Of a stretch of 5,340 nt of DNA, positions 5,102 through 5,340 are shown one piece after another. Within the stretch, counting starts at the first letter, position 1, and every line of letters begins with the position of its first letter. The position numbers and the translations under genes were made by a program. The notes under the pieces were generated by a model. The model was not told the DNA's origin. It made no database searches and saw nothing but the letters and a program-made list of their open reading frames with translations. This stretch comes from Lachnospiraceae bacterium (GTDB lineage Bacteria > Bacillota > Clostridia > Lachnospirales > Lachnospiraceae): the NCBI GenBank assembly GCA_017613225.1, contig JAGAEH010000089.1:1-5340 (forward strand), in the 5' to 3' direction.

Positions 5102-5340
5102 GTATTAAAATGAAGGAATTGCGCAGGGCAGAAAGACGATGCTGCTGGGTACGTTCATGGTCCGTCCTTTCTGCCCGGAGGCAGGCCTCGGGTGCGCCGG
5201 TGTTTCGCGCATCTTCACCGGAAGCGCGCGTCCCCGGCACTACGGAGCATACCGCATTCCGGCAAAAGGGGCAAGCCTGAAAACCGGGCAAAAACTAACG
5301 GCTACCTAATGCAAAAACCGTTGAACACCTGATAAAACGC
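5102..5340. other. Non-coding region upstream of the operon with several GC-rich inverted repeats
   Basis: No gene is supported in these 239 bases; the open frames present lack ribosome binding sites and family features. The main structure is a perfect 10-bp inverted repeat, GGGCAGAAAG (5126-5135) with CTTTCTGCCC (5167-5176), extendable by ACG/CGT past a single-base bulge. Next to it CCCGGAGG (5174-5181) pairs with CCTCGGG (5186-5192) apart from one bulged G, sharing three bases with the first stem. CCGGTG (5197-5202) and CACCGG (5216-5221) form another 6-bp pair. None is followed by a T tract. Near the right edge, on the minus strand, AACGG (5322-5318) and CCGTT (5301-5297) precede five Ts (5294-5290), a very weak terminator-like element for a gene beyond the edge. 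Confidence 0.45.

Noticed and set aside
5105..5158. 17-residue leftward mini-frame with AAAGGA upstream of its ATG
   Set aside because: It lies upstream of and close to the -35 box of the operon promoter, so it would not be a leader peptide of that transcript; a short frame with a weak SD-like purine run is expected by chance.
5049..5291. Leftward open frame of 80 codons upstream of malic enzyme
   Set aside because: It overlaps the operon promoter, lacks a ribosome binding site and has an unremarkable Arg-rich sequence.
5290..5340. TTAGGTAGCCG on the minus strand, resembling the 3' part of a c-di-GMP-I riboswitch
   Set aside because: The matching GGGCAAACC and ACGCAAAGCC elements are not found in the 30 bases available before it, and the expected GGTTACC does not follow; a chance short match.

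Overview
The window looks like chromosomal housekeeping DNA from a moderately GC-rich member of the Bacillota, most likely a gut-type clostridial lineage such as Lachnospiraceae. The grounds are strong AGGAG-type ribosome binding sites, sigma-A-like promoters, adjacent greA and lysS genes, and a lysyl-tRNA synthetase carrying an extra C-terminal tRNA-binding domain. The taxonomic placement is an inference from gene content. I see no mobile element, CRISPR array, tRNA or rRNA.

Left edge (1-860): the last 37 codons of an alpha/beta-hydrolase gene run rightward into the window. They converge on a complete leftward gene for a nitroreductase-fold flavoprotein of the TM1586 type, which has its own extended -10 promoter and a strong ribosome binding site.

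Intergenic region (about 852-1225): no protein gene is supported. It holds a perfect 6-bp dyad, a rightward TATAAT, a run of predicted hairpins ending in a strong rightward intrinsic terminator, and then the leftward terminator of the lysS operon. The stretch at about 961-1134 is a candidate structured non-coding RNA. Its terminator 3' strand can pair with two different upstream segments.

Main operon (4974 down to 1226, minus strand): malic enzyme, then greA, then lysS. The gaps are 36 and 11 bases with no terminator between genes, and a strong GC-stem terminator follows lysS. A good sigma-A promoter lies at 5073-5101, giving a malic-enzyme leader of roughly 92 nt. The leader has one hairpin at its 5' end and a second inverted repeat whose 3' arm covers part of the Shine-Dalgarno. 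The operon joins central carbon metabolism (malate to pyruvate), transcription elongation (rescue of backtracked polymerase) and translation (tRNA-Lys charging).

Right edge (5102-5340): non-coding, with several GC-rich inverted repeats upstream of the operon promoter. I could not assign a function.

The points most worth a second look are the LysRS tRNA-binding fusion with its four-cysteine linker, the candidate RNA at 961-1134, and the possible SD-masking leader of the malic-enzyme gene. I found no clear evidence of a wholly new multi-gene system.
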